From: Actinoplanes flavus
Lineage (GTDB): Bacteria > Actinomycetota > Actinomycetes > Mycobacteriales > Micromonosporaceae
NCBI RefSeq assembly: GCF_017592555.1
Contig: NZ_JAGFNS010000027.1
Location: forward strand, 62,001 to 126,000
Reading direction: 5' to 3'
Length of the DNA stretch: 64,000 nucleotides
Both the position numbers and the translations under genes were made by a program. A model generated the notes under the pieces. The model saw only the letters and a program-made list of their open reading frames with translations. It was not told the DNA's origin and ran no database searches. How positions within the stretch are numbered: the first letter of the stretch is position 1; every line of letters begins with the position of its first letter. Below are positions 46,347 to 54,301 of the stretch, piece after piece.

Positions 46347-47321
46347 TCAATTCACCGGATGGTCGATGACGTGACAAAGCGCGGGCAGTGAGCCGTCGGC
46401 GATCCGTGGCATCACCTCGGGCAGTTCGGCGAAATCGCTGCGGCCGCTGATCAGGGCGTCGAAGCGCGGGTCTTTGAGCAGGTCGAGGGCGAGGGCCAGG
46501 CGCTGCGCGTAGGAGCGGCGGCGGGCCGGGGCGATGCCGCCGACCTGGCTGCTGCGGATGGTCAGGCGGCGGGAGTGGAAGAACTCACCCAGAGGTACGG
46601 CGATGCGGCGGTCGCCGTACCAGGAGAGTTCGACGACCGTGCCCTCGGTGGCGAGCAGTTCCAGTGCCGTGGTGAGGCCCTGTTCGGTGGCGCTGGCGTG
46701 GATGACGATGTCGCGCTCGGTAGCCGCCTCTTCCGGGTGCGCGAATCCGACGTTCAGCTCGGTTGCTTCTTTTTCCCGATTTTGTACGTCGACGAGCTCG
46801 ACATCGGTGCCCGGCATCCCGGCCAGCACCGCGGCCACCGACAGGCCGACCATGCCGCCGCCCACCACCGAGATCCGGTCACCGATCTGCGGGGCGGCGT
46901 CCCACACCGCGTTCACCGCCGTCTCCACCGTCCCGGTCAGCACGGCCCGTGCCGCGGGCACCCCGTCCGGCACCACGGTCACCGCGGTCGCCGGGACCAC
47001 GTACCGGGTCTGGTGGGGGTAGAGGCAGAAAACCGTCTTCCCGACGAGTTCCGGCACGCCGGCCTCCACGACTCCCACGTTCAGGTAGCCGTACTTGACC
47101 GGCGCCGGGAAGTCGCCACCCTGGAAGGGGGCGCGCATCGACGGCCACTGGCTCTCCGGGACCCGCCCCTGGAACACCAGCGTCTCGGTGCCCCGGCTCA
47201 CCCCGGAGTGCAGAGTCCGGACGAGCACCTCACCCGGGCCGGGATCGGGCACCCGTTCGGTGCGTATCTCCCCGATCCCCGGGGAAGTCATCCAGAACGC
47301 GCGAGCCGTCAAGAGCCTCAT
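46347..47321 (-). CDS. MDR-family (zinc-type alcohol dehydrogenase-like) oxidoreductase without the catalytic-zinc Cys
   Basis: The 324-residue medium-chain dehydrogenase/reductase has a GroES-like N-terminal domain (PGPGEVLVRTLHSGVSRGTE) and a Rossmann domain with VVGGGMVGLS. In zinc alcohol dehydrogenases the motif is GxCxxxE/D; here Ser42 replaces the cysteine, and the second ligand region (KYGYLNVGVVE) is of the zinc-free type seen in BchC-like and sugar-modifying members. It would use NAD(P)H on an unknown alcohol or ketone. It is first in the minus-strand run ending at 41665 and lies 57 bases before the PTPS-like gene. It is divergent from the CDP-alcohol phosphatidyltransferase gene. 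Confidence 0.85.
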   Translation of the reverse strand: MRLLTARAFWMTSPGIGEIRTERVPDPGPGEVLVRTLHSGVSRGTETLVFQGRVPESQWPSMRAPFQGGDFPAPVKYGYLNVGVVEAGVPELVGKTVFCLYPHQTRYVVPATAVTVVPDGVPAARAVLTGTVETAVNAVWDAAPQIGDRISVVGGGMVGLSVAAVLAGMPGTDVELVDVQNREKEATELNVGFAHPEEAATERDIVIHASATEQGLTTALELLATEGTVVELSWYGDRRIAVPLGEFFHSRRLTIRSSQVGGIAPARRRSYAQRLALALDLLKDPRFDALISGRSDFAELPEVMPRIADGSLPALCHVIDHPVN

Positions 47322-47396
47322 CCTTACTTGCCGTTGAACCGGGAGCCTCCGGTCGGTGTGTCCACTGGTTGAACCCTATGTTGTTCAGGAGGAATG

Positions 47397-48137
47397 GTGA
47401 CGATCAGTACGACACTGCGGCCGCTGGCCGGGTTTGCCGCGCAGGTTCTGCTGCTCGCCGTACTCGCCGCCACCGTCGGCCTCACCGGGTGGGGATGGCT
47501 CGCCGGGCTGGGGTACGGCCTCCTGCTCTGCGGTCTGCTCGGGGCCGGCCTGCGCCGCGCCGGGATGACCGGCCTCGGATGGGCGAACGCGGTCACGTTC
47601 GGGCGCGCGATCCTGGCCGGCGGGGTCACCGCCATGGCCGCCGGCTCGGGCGCCCCGGCCTGGCTGGTGGCAGCCGTCGCCGGGGTGGCCCTCGCGATGG
47701 ACGGGCTGGACGGGCAGATCGCCCGGCGGACCGGCACCACCACACCGCTCGGCGCCCGCTTCGACATGGAGGTCGACTCGGCGCTGGCCCTGGTCCTGAG
47801 CGTGTACGTGGCCGTCGGCCAGCACTGGCTCGCCCTGGTCATCGGCCTGGCCCGCTACCTGTTCGGCGCCGCGTCGTGGGCGCTGCCCTGGCTGAACGCA
47901 CCCCTGCCGCCGCGATTCAGCCGCAAGGTCGTCGCCGCCGAGCAGGGCATCGTGCTGGTGGCCGTGGCGAGCGGGGTGCTGCCGCCGGTGCTCGCGACGG
48001 CTGCCCTGGTGGTGTCGGTGGCGTCGCTGGCCTGGTCGTTCGGCGCCGACGTGCTCTGGCTGCACCGGGCGTCCCGGGTCCGGGAGCAGGCCCGCAGCCG
48101 CTGGTCCGGCGCACGGGAGCACGCCCTCGCCCGCTGA
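47397..48137 (+). CDS. CDP-alcohol phosphatidyltransferase family membrane protein
   Basis: The 246-residue integral membrane enzyme has the complete motif DGx2DGx2ARx8Gx3Dx3D (MDGLDGQIARR, then PLGARFDMEVDS). This binds two metal ions and a CDP-linked donor and transfers a phosphatidyl or phospho-alcohol group. About six hydrophobic helices are seen. GTG 47397 is preferred to ATG 47394 because CAGGAGG at 47386-47392 would be too close to the ATG. It is divergent from the dehydrogenase gene. The acceptor is unknown; the locus suggests a sugar or polyol product. Confidence 0.9.
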   Translation: MTISTTLRPLAGFAAQVLLLAVLAATVGLTGWGWLAGLGYGLLLCGLLGAGLRRAGMTGLGWANAVTFGRAILAGGVTAMAAGSGAPAWLVAAVAGVALAMDGLDGQIARRTGTTTPLGARFDMEVDSALALVLSVYVAVGQHWLALVIGLARYLFGAASWALPWLNAPLPPRFSRKVVAAEQGIVLVAVASGVLPPVLATAALVVSVASLAWSFGADVLWLHRASRVREQARSRWSGAREHALAR

Positions 48138-48157
48138 GATCCCTCGTCCGGGCGAGG
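48125..48157 (+). terminator. Hairpin at the end of the phosphatidyltransferase gene
   Basis: CCTCGCCCG (48125-48133) and CGGGCGAGG (48149-48157) form a perfect 9-bp stem with a 15-base loop that spans the stop codon. The remaining gap to 48329 shows nothing else. Confidence 0.4.
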
Positions 48158-48329
48158 CGGTCGGTCCCCGGGTGGGTTCGCCGGGCGCCGGCACCGTCCA
48201 CGATGTCCCGACGGGTGCGAACGAGGCGGTGCGGGCCGGTGGGCGCCGTGGCGGCAGCCGGCGCAGACGGTCACCGGGAGCGTCGTCCTCGGCGACGTGG
48301 GCCAGGTGGCGAACGTCGGCGGCAGCTGG

Positions 48330-49133
48330 TCAGCGGACCGTGAGGACCACGGCGCGGCCGTCCACGTTGAGGACGTGACCGTCACCCAGGGTGGCCAGCG
48401 GCTCGCGCCAGTGCACGTGACCGCAGACGGTGAGGGCCGGGCCGCCACGCTCCAGCGCCCTACGCAGCTCCGGGTTGCCGCGCTGCTCCGCGACCGGCCC
48501 GGCCGGACCCTCGTGCAGCAGCAGCACGTCCGGCGGCGGGGCGGCCACCGCGGCCCGGACGGCGGCCACGAAGTCCTCCGGGGTGCGGCGCCTCGGACGG
48601 GCCGGGTCGCCGGCGATGCCGCTCACCCCGGCGACGGTCAGGCCGCCGAACACCCGGCGGCCGCCGTCGAGCAGGGCCACCTCCGGTCCGTACGCGCCGA
48701 CCTCGGCCGCGGTCACGTCGTCGTGGTTGCCGGCCACGCCGTACACCATCGGGCAGCCGGCCGCCGCGAACGCCAGCCACACCTCGGACACCGGCCCGGA
48801 CGCGCCGCGCAGATCGGCGCCGGGCGCCGAGTACAGGTCGCCGGCGAGCAGCACGCCCACCCGCTCCGGCGGTGGCAGCAGGCCGTCGGCGGCCCAGCGG
48901 CTCAGCCGGTCGGCGAGCGCCACGCCGAGCAGTCCGGTCCGCCCGGTGAGCGGCGACGGCGCCACGCCCTGGAGATCCCCGGCGACCAGTACGGCGTCAC
49001 AGCCGTCCGGCAGCGCGTCCACCCGGCGGCGCTCGACGGCGAGCGGGAGACTCTCGGTGCCGCCGCCGCGGGCCGCCGACCGGTACGGAATCGTGTCCAC
49101 CGGTTCCGGCGGTGTGCCGAGCAAACGCAACAT
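48330..49133 (-). CDS. Metallophosphoesterase
   Basis: The 267-residue calcineurin-like phosphoesterase has DAVLVAGDL, GVAGNHDD (GNHD/E motif), VLLLHEGPAG and a terminal VCGHVHW (GHxH), which together supply the two-metal site. ATG 49133 is used; an in-frame TTG at 49154 is less likely. It is convergent with the phosphatidyltransferase gene and could dephosphorylate a product of the neighbouring pathway, but this is only positional inference. Its substrate is unknown. Confidence 0.88.
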   Translation of the reverse strand: MLRLLGTPPEPVDTIPYRSAARGGGTESLPLAVERRRVDALPDGCDAVLVAGDLQGVAPSPLTGRTGLLGVALADRLSRWAADGLLPPPERVGVLLAGDLYSAPGADLRGASGPVSEVWLAFAAAGCPMVYGVAGNHDDVTAAEVGAYGPEVALLDGGRRVFGGLTVAGVSGIAGDPARPRRRTPEDFVAAVRAAVAAPPPDVLLLHEGPAGPVAEQRGNPELRRALERGGPALTVCGHVHWREPLATLGDGHVLNVDGRAVVLTVR

Positions 49134-49188
49134 CGGGTGCCTGCCTAGGACCAAGGGAACCCTAGTGTTGCATTCCGGTGAAATTCCT

Positions 49189-49464
49189 CTATGCCTCGCA
49201 GCCGGGGCCCGCGGCCCTTCCCCCGATGATCCGGTACCGCGAGATGTCCCCGCTCACGTAGTCCCGGAGCTGTCGTACCGAGGTGGGCTCGACCCCGTTG
49301 TTCATCAGGTAACCCACGATCGCCGTCTCCACGGTCCGGCAGGTGGCCTGGTCGGCGACGACCTGGGCACGTGCCTCCAGCTTCGCCGGGTTCAGCGCAA
49401 CGTAAGAAGCACCGCCGATACTCACCGTAAGGACGCTGGTCATCGCAAGTTCGATCAAACGCAC
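49189..49464 (-). CDS. Small pilin-like membrane-anchored protein
   Basis: The 91-residue protein opens with MRLIELAMTSVLTVSIGGASYVAL, a hydrophobic helix that contains the LIEL sequence of type IV pilins and pseudopilins. A helix LEARAQVVADQATCRTVETAIVGYLMNNGVEPTSVRQL follows, matching the pattern that comes after the pilin stalk (cysteine, then paired helices and NG turn). There is no Gly-Phe prepilin peptidase site before LIEL, so normal processing is not expected. Two cysteines (in ATCRT and PGCEA) may bond. It stands alone; no pilus assembly gene is nearby. Confidence 0.6.
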   Translation of the reverse strand: MRLIELAMTSVLTVSIGGASYVALNPAKLEARAQVVADQATCRTVETAIVGYLMNNGVEPTSVRQLRDYVSGDISRYRIIGGRAAGPGCEA

Positions 49465-49628
49465 TGACGCAGGCTAGCCATGATCACTCACCGTAGGTAA
49501 GTGGGCCTTTCGGCCGAGATCAACAACCCTCTGTCACGGTACGGGTGGGCGAATGAATCGACGTGAGCCGTCCTCCGGGTGCTACCTTGATTACTCGGAG
49601 CAACGGTTTGATTGCGCTGGAGGATCCC

Positions 49629-49994
49629 ATGCGTCGTGCCGCTGTCGTTCTCGCCCTCGTCCTCGCCGGTCTCTGGGTCGCCTCGCCCGCCCAGGCGTTC
49701 GCGCACACCGCTGTGCACAACCCGGCCATGCACGCCCTGCTCGACGGGCTCACCCTGCTGGTCGCCACGGCGCCGGTGTGGACCGCCCTCCTCTGGGCCG
49801 GTGACCGCCGCTGGCTGCTCGCCGCCCTGATCGGCGTGGTCCAGATCCCGGTCGCGATCATCGGCTTCACGCCGATCGCGAACCCCTGGCTGCACCTGTC
49901 CCTGTTCGCCCTCGCGCTCGGCCTGACCGCGGTGTCGCTGCGGGTGGTACGCGGACAGGCACGGTCCGCCGCCGCCGTCACGACAATCCACTGA
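49629..49994 (+). CDS. Small integral membrane protein, 121 residues
   Basis: ATG 49629 follows GGAGG at 49619-49623. An N-terminal signal-like helix (RRAAVVLALVLAGLWVA, then SPAQA) is followed by a His-containing loop AFAHTAVHNPAMHALLDG and three more hydrophobic segments: LTLLVATAPVWTALLWA, WLLAALIGVVQIPVAIIG and LHLSLFALALGLTAVSL. The His residues near the outer face could bind metal. I recognise no family. A strong terminator hairpin follows at once. Confidence 0.7.
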   Translation: MRRAAVVLALVLAGLWVASPAQAFAHTAVHNPAMHALLDGLTLLVATAPVWTALLWAGDRRWLLAALIGVVQIPVAIIGFTPIANPWLHLSLFALALGLTAVSLRVVRGQARSAAAVTTIH

Positions 49995-50005
49995 CAGGCC
50001 GCCTC

Positions 50006-50037
50006 GGCCGCCGCGGCGTCCTCGCGCCGCGGCGGCC
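50006..50037 (+). terminator. Terminator hairpin
   Basis: GGCCGCCGCGGCG (50006-50018) and CGCCGCGGCGGCC (50025-50037) form a perfect 13-bp stem with a 6-base loop, 11 bases after the stop codon of the small membrane protein. Confidence 0.75.
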
Positions 50038-50040
50038 TCT

Positions 50041-50592
50041 GGCGAATGATCGGTCCCGTTGTTGCCGCAGCGGGATCTCCGCAGGCGCCGGTCCTGCGCC
50101 CGCGCCGTTCCCTCCACCGGGTCATCGGGTCTCGGCCGGTGCCTGTCCCGCTCCCGCTCCCGCTCCTCGGCCAGCGTTCTCGCCGGTTCCGCTCCGGGCG
50201 TTCGAGCAGCGTTCTTGCCGGTCCGGGCTTTGGGTGTTCTCGCTGGTTCTGCTCCGGGCGTTTGAGTGGCGTTCTCGCCGGTGCCCTTCGGGCGCTTGAT
50301 CGGTGCTCTTGCCGCCTCTGCGGCCGAGACCTTGAGCAGCGTCCCCGCCGGTTTCGCCCGGGCGTTCTCGCCGCCCTCGCTTCGGCCTTGGGCGGTGTCT
50401 CGGTCGGTCTCGCTTCCGGCGGTGAGCGGTGTTCTTGCTGCTCGCTGTCGGTCTTCGACCATTCCCTGCCGGCGCCCGTCCCGATCTCTGCCTCGACGGC
50501 CGGGCGGGTGGCACGGCGGATGTCGACCGTGCGATGCGGGCGTTGCGGAAGCCTCTCAGCCGGCACGTCATCCGATGTGATGTCGGCGTAAC
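50041..50592. repeat. Non-coding region of degenerate short repeats
   Basis: The sequence GTTCTCGCCGGTTCCGCTCC and relatives (GTTCTTGCCGGTCC, GTTCTCGCTGGTTCTGCTCC, GTTCTCGCCGGTGCCC, GTCCCCGCCGGTTTCGCCC) recurs every 30-40 bases from about 50175 to 50420, separated by GGGCGTTTGAG-like stretches. The T-rich wording differs from the neighbouring coding sequence. Open frames on both strands exist but have no start signals or domains, so I regard it as non-coding. Confidence 0.5.
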
Positions 50593-50628
50593 GTGGTCGT
50601 CAGTGAGGCTGGCCACAATGAATTCGTG

Positions 50629-51507
50629 GTGACGGAGACGATGATGCCGGTCAACGGCATCCACGTGTGCGTGGAGACCTTCGGCGAGCCTACCGACGCC
50701 CCGCTGCTGCTCCTGGCCGGGGATGCCAGTCCGATGGACTGGTGGGACGACGAGTTCTGCCGTCGGCTCGCGGCCGGCGGCCGGTTCGTGATCCGCTACG
50801 ACCACCGGGACACCGGCCGGTCCACCTCCTACCCAGCCGGTGCGGTCGCCTACTCCGGCGCCGACCTCATGGACGACGCCGTCGGCGTGCTCGACGCGCT
50901 TCGAGTGCCGGCCGCGCATCTGGTCGGCTTCTCGCTCGGCGGCGCGCTCGCGCAGCGCATCGCGGTCCATCACCCCGAGCGGGTGCTGTCGCTCACCCTC
51001 ATGGCGACCAGCGCCGGCGGTGCGGGAACGGAGACCGCGCCGGTCACCGTGGGCGGTCCGGTCACGGTCGTCGCGGGCACGGTCACAGCCGGCATCCGTA
51101 CGGTGGAAGCCGCCCCGATCACCGACGACACCGACTGGTCGAACCGGAAGGCCGCGGTCGCCCGCATGATCGCCGAGGTGCGCGACCACGGTGGCCCGTT
51201 CACCCCCGAGGAGCCGCAGCTGCGCCGCCTGGCCGAGCGCATCTTCGACCGTTCCGCGGACCTGGCCGCCACCCGCCTCAACCATCGCCTCGCCGGTTAC
51301 GGCCCCCCGATCCGCGACCTGCTCGGCGCCATCGAAACCCGAACCGTGGTCCTGCACGGCACCCTCGACCGCCGCTTCCCGGCCGAACACCCGCAGGAGC
51401 TGGCCCGCTGCATCCCCAACGCCCGCCTGGTGTGGCTGGAGGGCGTAGGCCACGAGTTCCCACCCCGGGCCGTCTGGGACCAGGTCCTCCACGAGATCCT
51501 CCACTGA
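50629..51507 (+). CDS. Alpha/beta hydrolase
   Basis: The 292-residue cytoplasmic hydrolase has an alpha/beta fold. Oxyanion region LLAGDASPMDWWDDEF, RYDHRDTGRS, nucleophile elbow GFSLGG, the acid in LHGTLDRRFP and the histidine in EGVGHEFPP complete the triad. The sequence is like the aclacinomycin methylesterase / RdmC type or general esterases. The start is uncertain (GTG 50629, with GTG 50593 and ATG 50641 as alternatives) because no clear ribosome binding site is present. It stands alone between a repeat region and a membrane phosphatase gene. Confidence 0.85.
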   Translation: MTETMMPVNGIHVCVETFGEPTDAPLLLLAGDASPMDWWDDEFCRRLAAGGRFVIRYDHRDTGRSTSYPAGAVAYSGADLMDDAVGVLDALRVPAAHLVGFSLGGALAQRIAVHHPERVLSLTLMATSAGGAGTETAPVTVGGPVTVVAGTVTAGIRTVEAAPITDDTDWSNRKAAVARMIAEVRDHGGPFTPEEPQLRRLAERIFDRSADLAATRLNHRLAGYGPPIRDLLGAIETRTVVLHGTLDRRFPAEHPQELARCIPNARLVWLEGVGHEFPPRAVWDQVLHEILH

Positions 51508-51686
51508 CGTCCTCCCGCCCGTTCCGGTCGATGGGGCCCGCCGACGGGGCGGGTGCGAGATCGACGTTCGGTCGGTTCGAGAAGATGGCCGTCGCCCGCA
51601 GCACCAGCGTCTTCTCGCCAACCCAGAGCCGCAGTCGTGATCCGGACCGCGACAGCGGTATTGATCGGCTGTGCGAGCATCGCCGC

Positions 51687-52616
51687 GTGCGAGTGTTCGA
51701 GGGCGTTGGGCGGGATCGGGTCGGGTGGTTCGCCGCCGTTCCGCTCGGGGTCCTGGCCGCCGGGGCGATGGCCGCCCATCCGGTGCTGCCCGGCGGAAGC
51801 CTGCTGCCGACCTTTCTGCCCTGGCTGGGCCTGAGCGTCCTGCCGATCCTCGCCCTGGCCGCGTGGCGCCGGTCCAGGATCGCGCTGGTCGCAACGCTGC
51901 TTCCGCTGACAGCCTGGCTCGCCCTCTTCGGCGGTCACCTCATCCCGGCCCGGGAGCCCGCGCCCGATCTGGTCGTCGTGCAACACAATGTCAGCGACGA
52001 GAACCCCGACGTGCCCGGCACCGTCCGCACCCTGCTGGAAGCCGGGCCCGACCTGGTAGCCCTGGAGGAGGTCACGCCGGAGGCGCTGCCCGCCTACCGG
52101 GCCGCATTCCCGCCTGCCTACTCCCATCACAGCCTCCACGGCACGGTCGCGCTCTGGTCCCGGCACCCGCTGAGCGAAGCGGCCGCGCTCGACATCCGCC
52201 CGGCAACCCTCGGCGCCGACTGGAACCGCGGCTTGCGCGCCGTCGCCCGAACCCCGCACGGGGACATCGCCGTCTACGTCGTCCATCTGCCCTCGGTGCG
52301 GCCCGGCCCGACCGGCCTCGACGCGGAACGCCGCGACGACAGCGCCCGCCGGCTCGCCGCAGCCCTCGCCGCCGAGCCGCTGGACCGGGTGATCCTCCTC
52401 GGCGATCTGAACGCCACCACGAAGGACCGTGGCCTCGAACCGGTCACCTCCCTTCTCGGCACCGCCGAGTCGGATTTCGCCTTCAGCTGGCCGGCCGCCT
52501 TCCCGGTCGCACGCATCGATCAGGTTCTGGCCCGCTCGCTGACGGTCACCTCAGTCCGGACGCTCCCCAGAACCGGCAGCGACCACCTACCGATTGCCGC
52601 GCACCTCCACCGCTGA
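51687..52616 (+). CDS. Membrane-anchored endonuclease/exonuclease/phosphatase family protein, VanJ-like
   Basis: The 309-residue protein has three N-terminal membrane helices (about residues 8-85: WFAAVPLGVLAAGAMAA, LLPTFLPWLGLSVLPILALAAW, IALVATLLPLTAWLALF). An EEP domain with VVQHNVSDENP, DLVALEEV, VYVVHLPS, LLGDLNATTKD and a final GSDHLPI follows, all metal-site motifs. This topology matches VanJ of Streptomyces coelicolor, an undecaprenyl-pyrophosphate phosphatase that confers teicoplanin resistance. A lipid-phosphate role outside the membrane is therefore plausible. The GTG start at 51687 is uncertain; GTG 51693 is an alternative. Confidence 0.8.
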   Translation: MRVFEGVGRDRVGWFAAVPLGVLAAGAMAAHPVLPGGSLLPTFLPWLGLSVLPILALAAWRRSRIALVATLLPLTAWLALFGGHLIPAREPAPDLVVVQHNVSDENPDVPGTVRTLLEAGPDLVALEEVTPEALPAYRAAFPPAYSHHSLHGTVALWSRHPLSEAAALDIRPATLGADWNRGLRAVARTPHGDIAVYVVHLPSVRPGPTGLDAERRDDSARRLAAALAAEPLDRVILLGDLNATTKDRGLEPVTSLLGTAESDFAFSWPAAFPVARIDQVLARSLTVTSVRTLPRTGSDHLPIAAHLHR

Positions 52617-52637
52617 CCCACCGCTGGAGGCCCTCCT

Positions 52638-53216
52638 TCAATGTGGTCGGTCGACGGCACGGAGGGTGAGGCCGGCGGCGACCGCGCCCGTGCCGGTGGC
52701 CAGATAGACGGCCAGGAAGCCGAGACCGCTCAGCAGCGGTGCGCCGGCCACGGCGGTCAGCAGGAGCGCTGCGACGGCCGGGGCGGTGACCAGGAACCAG
52801 GCGACGGCCTTCTGCACCGGGGTCCAGCGTGGGGAGACGGTGGCGATCAGCAGCGCGGCCGCCTGGCTGATCAACGGGAGCAGGAGCGGGCCGGCGATCA
52901 GCAGGCGCACGGCGACGCGTTCGGAGCCACCGGCGCCGGGCAGGGCGGCCGGGATCGCCGGCTGTGGGACCGGCAGGCGCAGGTGGGTGGGGGTGCCGCT
53001 GCGGCGCACGGCCGCGACCAGCTCGTCGGGCGGGCCGAGGCGGCCGAGTGCCTGGGCCGGGTTTCCGGCGAGGTCGCGGCGCATCGCGATGTAGCCGGAC
53101 ACGGTGCCCATCAGGTCGTCGCGGGTCTCCGGCGGAAGGTCGCCGCTCGCCGCCCACAGAGCCGCCAGATAGTCGAGGACTAGCGCGTCGTCGGGAGTTG
53201 CCGGTGCCGTCGTCAT
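52638..53216 (-). CDS. Membrane protein with N-terminal HAAS-like domain
   Basis: The 192-residue protein has a helical N-terminal domain (VLDYLAALWAASGDLPPETRDDLMGTVSGYIAMRR, then ALGRLGPPDELVAAVRRS). This matches the HAAS/DUF1700-type pattern that often accompanies PadR regulators. Three or four membrane helices follow (LLIAGPLLLPLISQAAALLI, VAWFLVTAPAVAALLLTA, GFLAVYLATGTGAVAAGL). No PadR gene is adjacent. ATG 53216 has a weak GAGG site upstream. Its function is unknown. Confidence 0.75.
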   Translation of the reverse strand: MTTAPATPDDALVLDYLAALWAASGDLPPETRDDLMGTVSGYIAMRRDLAGNPAQALGRLGPPDELVAAVRRSGTPTHLRLPVPQPAIPAALPGAGGSERVAVRLLIAGPLLLPLISQAAALLIATVSPRWTPVQKAVAWFLVTAPAVAALLLTAVAGAPLLSGLGFLAVYLATGTGAVAAGLTLRAVDRPH

Positions 53217-53347
53217 GGCCTGAGCCTCGCGGATTCGCGCGGCGCGCACATCGGCCCACAGTGGTAACCGGATGGCCCGAAGTCATACCTGAGTCCTACC
53301 TACCGTGGTTCGATGTGGCAGGCGCCGGGATCCGGCAGCATGGGGTC

Positions 53348-54232
53348 ATGCGACTGGTCTCCCTTCTCCCTTCCGCGACCGAGATCGTCTATGCCCTGGG
53401 GCTCGGCGACGATCTGGTCGGGGTGACGTTCGAGTGCGACGAGCCGGCGTCCGCGCGGCAGACGAAGGCGGTCGTGGTCGGCGGGCGGGACACCCGCGGC
53501 ATGACGCCCGCGGAGATCGACGACTACGTGCGGGTGCGGATGGCGTCCGGCGACGACCTCTACACACTGCACGCGGACGCGCTGGCCGGGCTGGATCCGG
53601 AGCTGATCCTGACCCAGGACCTGTGCCGCGTCTGCGCACTGCCGTCGGGGCACGTCGATCAGGCGCTGAGCCATCTGGGCTGCCGGTCGGAGGTGCTGTC
53701 GCTGGACCCGTATTCGCTGGAGGAGGTTCTCGGCACCTTCACCGAGGTGGCGCGCGCGGCGGGCGTAGCGGCAAGGGGTGTCGAGCTGGTCGGCGCCCTG
53801 CGGGAGAGGCTGCGCGGGGTGAGTGACGCGGTGGCCGGGAGGCGGCGGCCGAGGGTCGCGGTGGTGGAGTGGGTGGATCCGCCGTTCACGGCAGGGCACT
53901 GGGTGCCCGACATGGTGATCGCGGCCGGCGGCGAGCCGGTGGCGGCGCGGGCCGGGAAGCGGTCGGTGCAGGTGTCGTGGGCCGAGCTGGCCGCGCCCGA
54001 GCCGGAGATCGTGCTGGTCACGCCATGCGGCTATCACCTGGACGGTGCCGCCCGGCAGGCCGAGGCGGTGATCGAGCACTTCCCGAAGGCCGCGGTGTGG
54101 GCGATCGACGGCGACGGGCTGGTGGTCCGGCCAGGGCCGCGCCTGGTCGACGGCGTCGAGGCGATCGCCGCGATCCTGCATCCGGAGGCGGTCCCGGCGC
54201 CTGGCGAAGGAGCGATCCGCCGGGTCAGCTGA
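53348..54232 (+). CDS. BtuF-like cobalamin-binding family protein without signal peptide
   Basis: The 294-residue helical-backbone metal-receptor fold is typical of periplasmic BtuF/FhuD proteins: RLVSLLPSATEIVYALGLGDDLVGVTFECDEP, LILTQDLCRVCALPS, SLDPYSLEEVLGTFTEVARAAG and VLVTPCGYHL. The protein starts directly with the domain: no signal peptide or lipobox precedes it, and no membrane or ATPase genes are nearby. Actinobacteria have cytoplasm-like members annotated as cobalamin-binding; what they bind is not established. The CxxC in LCRVCALPS is characteristic of this subgroup. Confidence 0.85.
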   Translation: MRLVSLLPSATEIVYALGLGDDLVGVTFECDEPASARQTKAVVVGGRDTRGMTPAEIDDYVRVRMASGDDLYTLHADALAGLDPELILTQDLCRVCALPSGHVDQALSHLGCRSEVLSLDPYSLEEVLGTFTEVARAAGVAARGVELVGALRERLRGVSDAVAGRRRPRVAVVEWVDPPFTAGHWVPDMVIAAGGEPVAARAGKRSVQVSWAELAAPEPEIVLVTPCGYHLDGAARQAEAVIEHFPKAAVWAIDGDGLVVRPGPRLVDGVEAIAAILHPEAVPAPGEGAIRRVS

Positions 54233-54301
54233 CCCGGGGCGCATCGGCGACTGGGCGGGCGTCCTACGATCGTGGTGAACCACCGGACATGACGGAAACG
54301 G

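Noticed and set aside
49488..50462. Minus-strand frame with repeated ARTPGAEPARTP-like segments across the repeat region
   Set aside because: It runs antisense through the small membrane protein gene, has no ribosome binding site and no domain; the apparent protein repeats only mirror DNA repeats.
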